A stretch of 64,000 nucleotides of DNA, taken from assembly GCA_963573385.1 (NCBI GenBank), contig CAUYLG010009036.1, positions 1 through 64,000 on the forward strand. Reading direction: 5' to 3'. Positions 59,923 to 64,000 of the stretch are shown piece after piece. The notes under the pieces are model-generated. The model did not search any database. It saw only the letters and a program-made list of their open reading frames with translations, and was not told the origin of the DNA. How positions within the stretch are numbered: the stretch's first letter is position 1; each line of letters opens with the position of its first letter. Origin of the DNA: Cacajao melanocephalus. Its lineage: Eukaryota; Chordata; Mammalia; Primates; Pitheciidae. The position numbers were made by a program, and so were the translations under genes.

Positions 59923-61483
59923 AAGGTTAATATGAGGTTTGGAGAAAGCTCTGTTCATTTTGAAGCCTTGATTTTCACCCCAACACTCCTGGAGCCTGGC
60001 TGGCCCTTGGAAGACAATTGTGATTACCCGAGATAGGAAAACCCGGCAGGTCAGCCACAGGCCTAAATAAACAGTGAATCTTCCTGTGAGCAGCCCAGCT
60101 GGCTTCAAATGCCCCCAGGGTCTCCTTCAGCCTGGTGCGTGGGCCCTGTGGGGCCTGCATTTCAGAGCCTCCTGTGGTGCTTCCCCTTCCAGGGCAGGCC
60201 CCACTGGGCATTGACTCAGGGCTTATCATTCTTTACTAGAAGTTCCGGATGAAGCAATGCAGGGGAGAGAGTCACTGTTTCTGCTCCCTAACTCTGACCA
60301 TGACTCATTATTCAGCAAACACCAAGCGGTTCCACATCCTCCTCCCGAGAAGGAGGCGCAGAGCCCGTTACATAAGCAGCAGTCTACAGCTGCTCTTGGG
60401 TAATTGAAAGTGAAGCCCTCAGCTGGAGGCCCTGCTGGGGTGGCATGACTCTCTCCTCACTCCTTGATACCAATCTTTATGAGCACAGAAACCCTCTCCA
60501 GGAGAGGGTTCCCAAAGCCAGGGGTTCTGTTTTTTGCACAGTAGGCCTGATGTTTGGAATGGCTTGTATTTTCCGCCTTGTTAAAACCTAGCCCTTCCGT
60601 AGTGTCTCTGATTCTATCTCTTGATGAGCCAGCGCTGAGCTGCGGGAGGCAGAATCTTCCCAGCGTGCTGAGCAGAGGAGGAAACGTGGCCTGGGGTTTC
60701 TGTGCCCAGGGACCCACCCAAGAAGGACCACCCAGGAACGATCATCTTAGGGAGAGGATTCACAAGAGCTGTTATTGTGTAATAAGTTCAGTACTGTGTT
60801 CACAGAAAATAGAGTTAAACTGCAAAGCCCAGAGTAAAGGGGATGGTTGTTGATCTGGTTCAGGGATAGGAAAAGTAACTTTAAATTGCTCTGAAAAAAA
60901 ACAAAAAAAAAACAAAAAACAGGGGTTAAAAGAGATCATCTGTGGTCTCAGAAATCCTGTCTTCTTTCCACGCCTGTATTACCAGGCAATTACTTTCAGG
61001 AGTGGTGGCAAGCCAGACTAATTCTGAACATCCTTATCTGGAACCTGTTTCATGCAGAGAAGTCTTGCTTGTAAACACAACAGGAAATACAAGCTGACGA
61101 GGAGAAGGCTCTCTTTTCAAAGGCTGCCCCTGGGGGACTGGGAGGTCTGCTAGCCCTGGCTCCTTGGGCAAGACCACAGCCCTCTAACGGGCCTCGCTCT
61201 CTGCTTTGGCTGAGCTGGGAACGGCCAGCAAGGGAGGAGTCTCGGGTGAGGGAGCACACTGGCCTCCACCTTGGCAATGCCGCTATCCCAAGGGAGATGT
61301 TCCAGGAAATGTCCTCAGCACCACAGAGAACTGAGATTGTGGAGAAAACTGGCCTAAGGAGCTCAGAAAGGCCCGTGAAACCAGGGCATTTTGGTAAGAG
61401 GAGGAGATGGAATGGCATTATTGGATTATTCAAAAGTGGTATGTCGCCGTGCTTCCCAGCCTTCCTGAAAGTCACAAACATAG
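59923..61483. other. GC-richer unique stretch with AP-1 motifs, no exon recognised
   Basis: Two exact TGACTCA sites (60212-60218, 60301-60307) and several CAGCTG E-boxes occur within 60090-60430. The A-rich tract at 60893-60921 (AAAAAAAAC units) may be an isolated tail or simple repeat. A 165-codon minus-strand ORF at 61050-61547 overlaps the next LTR and has no domain. Confidence 0.4.
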
Positions 61484-61860
61484 TGTACGGGCTGAATTGT
61501 GTCTCCCCAAAACTCACATGTTGAAGTCCTAACCCCCAATACCACAAAATGTATTTGAAGACAGAGCCTTTAAAGGCGTAATTGAGTTAAAATGAGGTCA
61601 GAAGGCAGCCCTAATAAAGAGAGAAGATTGGCATCCTTATAAAGAGAAAAGACACCAGAGAAGGAAGACCTGCAAAGACAAAAGGAAGAGACAGCCATCC
61701 ACAAGCCGAGGAGAGAGGCTTCAAAAGAAACCAGCTCTGCCAGCATCTTGATCTTGGACTTCTAGCATCTAGAACCATGAGAAAATAAATTTCTGTTGTT
61801 AAGCCACCCAGTCTATAGTATTAATACTTTGTTATGGCAGTCCAAGCCGACTAACGTACA
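61484..61860 (+). mobile_element. MaLR LTR (MLT1-type)
   Basis: It starts TGTACGGGCTGAATTGTGTC, continues with CATGTTGAAGTCCTAACCCCC and CATCTTGATCTTGGACTTC, carries an AAAATAAATTTCTGTTGTTAAGCC polyadenylation block, and ends CCGACTAACGTACA. Length near 377 bp fits a solo LTR. Confidence 0.9.
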
Positions 61861-63794
61861 AGATGACCCTGCAATATCCTATATTTGGAGTGCTTGGCTT
61901 TTCTTTGTAGCTCAAAGCCTGTCTCTTTTACAGGGAGCTCTGAGAAGACAAGCAAGGGGACACGTGGAAAAGGAGGTCCTCCTTCCCCCACTGCGATCCC
62001 TGAGCACGGATGGAGATGGGAGGCCTGGGATCCTGAGTTCTGTGAGAAAAATACGAAGGAACCATAAGCCCTGGTGAGAAGGGAGAGTCTCCCCGAAGCA
62101 CTAGTAAGGAAGGGACGTGGACCTGGGCCTTCCTCTCCAGGACATTTTATCAGCCCCATGTCAACAGAGCATGCACAACCCAGAGGACATTTTCTTTGAG
62201 CCTCACTTTACAGCCTCGTTTACCTGGAGCCTGGCTGGGCTCCATCAGCCCCTACTCAGTAAACTGCCAAAGGAGCAGTTTATCCATATGCCTGGAGGAT
62301 ACTAAGGAAAACGAATCTTGTGTTTTGGCTGAGAGGGCTTCAGTGGACACTTCCAAAAGAACCCTGATGCACAGTATTCAATACTCGGCTATTGGCTTCG
62401 GAAGAGCTTGGTTTTGTGTTCTGTCTTCTGAGAGGCAGGTACTGGACTCCAGAAGCAGCAGGATAATGGCCCTGAGGGAGTCCTGACTGCCCCCCTGACC
62501 ACCACCACCAGAGAATTTGCTCCAGCTTTCCTCTCTTCTGACTTTCCAGAAATCTGGCATTTTAACTAGCTATTTTGTGTTGGCCTCCTTTCTTCCTTTC
62601 TAAAAAGTATATTTTAATTAAATGTTCTTTGGTTTCTGGCTAAGCTAACCCCAAAGGTTGGTGTCCCTGGTGTGGGCAAGACAGGTTGACTTCACTCTGC
62701 CTTTCAAAACCGTGCCAGTCCCTTCTGCACTCTGCGAAGCCCACGGGAAGGGAAGACAATGGGTTACTGTGGGACACAGACCCATGTCCCCTCATACTGC
62801 TCTTCCCTTAGGGCTGCCAGGTATGGGTGGGGCCTGAGAGAAGTTTCTACCCTCACCATTCCTTTTGAGACAGCACTTAAAACAGAGGTCTCCAGAAGAA
62901 AGCAGAGCACAGCCAGCGTCTCAGCACATGCGACAATTTAGAGCGGAAATGTGTTGTAGAACAAAAATGAAACCCTAAACCCATAGGTACCAGCTAAATC
63001 CTGCCATAAATGCCTCATAAGCTTGGAACTTCCAACACAGCGCCGAGAATGCTGCTTGCTCCCACGCGCTGACGGCAAGCCTGGCCCTCCGCCAGGGAGT
63101 TCAGTTGCAAAGCTGGAAACTCCCTAACTTAAAACAATGTCTGGGTGTTTTCTGCTTCATAGGGTCTAGCTTAGTAAATTTGTTGTTTGACGTCTCACTC
63201 TGAGTACTGTGTGTTTCACCTGCCTTCACTATTTCACACCTATTATCAACCTGCCGGCTATAAAAGACAGGGGCCACAAACACACTCAGTAAGCCAAATG
63301 CAGCACTTGCTTCCTATTCCTGATCCATTGCATAGCAGTGTTGGGTGCTGTGTAAGACAATTCCCCCCACTGCCTCCAAAAAATAGGACATGGTCCACTG
63401 CAGTTCATAATCTAGTAAGTAGTCCAGAGAGTCCAGGCTCATCATCCCTTCAGGTATGCATTGCTAAAACCCATTTTCTTCTTACTTCTTCATCTTCTTC
63501 CTATTCTTTCTCTGATCTCTCCACTTCCTCCCCGTTCATCCCCTCCTTGCCGCCTTCCTTCCCTTGGTCCTTCTCTACTGAGCCAGAGGTAAGAGCACAC
63601 AGCTCATCTTTCACTGCTGTCAGGGTCAAGGGTAGAGAGGAGTGACTCACAGTTGTCTTTAAAGTAATGTTCCCTTCCCAACCCTACTTAGCTGAAGTTG
63701 GCTTTTAGGAGAAGAGGGTGATCAACAAGGGAAAAGAAATAGATGCAGAAACACCACATCAAAAAGTATTTGTTAGCATGGAAGAATATAGGTG
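61861..63794. other. Unique stretch, no gene or repeat recognised
   Basis: The longest ORF is 152 codons at 63187-63645, rich in Ser and Pro. It has no recognised domain, and the low-complexity composition comes from a TTC/TCC-rich tract (63475-63575). An AP-1 site TGACTCA lies at 63643-63649. I do not call a gene. Confidence 0.4.
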
Positions 63795-63930
63795 AAGACA
63801 AAAATTGTGAGCCATGGAATCCTAGAGCTGGAAGATGACTTGGGTGCTGTGAACTTATCTCCTCACTTTACAGATAAGAAAAATGAGACACAGGAAGTTT
63901 GGTGACTTAAGCAAGGAGAGAGAGTAATCA
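63795..63930 (-). mobile_element. MIR-type SINE remnant
   Basis: GGAATCCTAGAGCTGGAAGATGACTT and CTCCTCACTTTACAGATAAGAAAAATGAGACACAGG resemble a diverged MIR-family SINE in reverse complement. Confidence 0.6.
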
Positions 63931-64000
63931 TCAAAGGCTCTAGACTCAGCCCTTTGTGTTTCTAAGTTGATGCATCTAAGTCAATGTGCCTAGATGACAA

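Noticed and set aside
61050..61547. 165-codon minus-strand ORF
   Set aside because: Runs into the MaLR LTR at 61484 and shows no recognisable domain. Overlapping ORFs in other frames are similarly long.
63187..63645. 152-codon plus-strand ORF, Ser/Pro-rich
   Set aside because: No domain, signal peptide or splice context. The C-terminal half comes from a low-complexity TTC/TCC tract. Chance ORFs of this size are expected in GC-richer DNA.

Overview
The window is nuclear DNA of a higher primate, most likely human. It carries many Alu elements, a near-full-length L1 of a primate L1PA-like type, and a deep layer of older mammalian repeats (L2, MIR, CR1/L3, MER1, MER2, MER5A, Tigger, MaLR and ERVL LTRs). 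I could not demonstrate any host protein-coding exon, tRNA, rRNA, snRNA or CRISPR array. The only recognisable coding sequences are decayed transposon proteins: L1 ORF1 and ORF2, L1 ORF2 pieces on the minus strand, and Tigger transposases. The segment therefore reads as intergenic or intronic DNA. Family names come from remembered consensus sequences, not a library search, so family level is safer than subfamily level. Layout, 1-22 kb: an L1 3' end, an ERV1-like LTR and MER2 open the window. Unique DNA follows, with Alu, MIR, MLT1 and an L2 split by an ERVL-type LTR. From 8.8 to 11.7 kb one old L2 is split by an L1 tail (itself split by an Alu), by a Tigger DNA transposon and by a second Alu. 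A 6.2-kb L1 occupies 15.4-21.6 kb. 22-47 kb: two old L1s lie head to tail on the minus strand (22.4-27.8 kb), interrupted by two Alus and a solo MaLR LTR. A mostly unique stretch follows. Next come a nearly complete Tigger1 (35.5-38.8 kb) broken by an L1/Alu-like insertion and an Alu, then a CR1/L3 remnant, MER1, MER5A split by an L1 tail, and two L2 pieces in opposite orientation. 47-64 kb: the sequence looks richer in G+C and has no recognised L1. It holds MIR, L2, Alu and LTR pieces and long unannotated stretches. The most unusual structure is at 53.1-56.5 kb. An 89-bp segment (54851-54939) recurs 1428 bp downstream inside an L2. Immediately after it are a perfect 52-bp palindrome, a nested inverted repeat and a 26-bp-period direct repeat. 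A separate exact 26-bp copy (53115-53140 to 54270-54295) sits between short inverted repeats. Together these look like footprints of replication template switching rather than transposition. Other notable points are a compact IRF/PU.1/AP-1 motif cluster near 32.8 kb, a possible L1 3' transduction inside Tigger1, a 67-bp tandem duplication at 43.1 kb, and a compound TA/CA/TG microsatellite at 52.1 kb.
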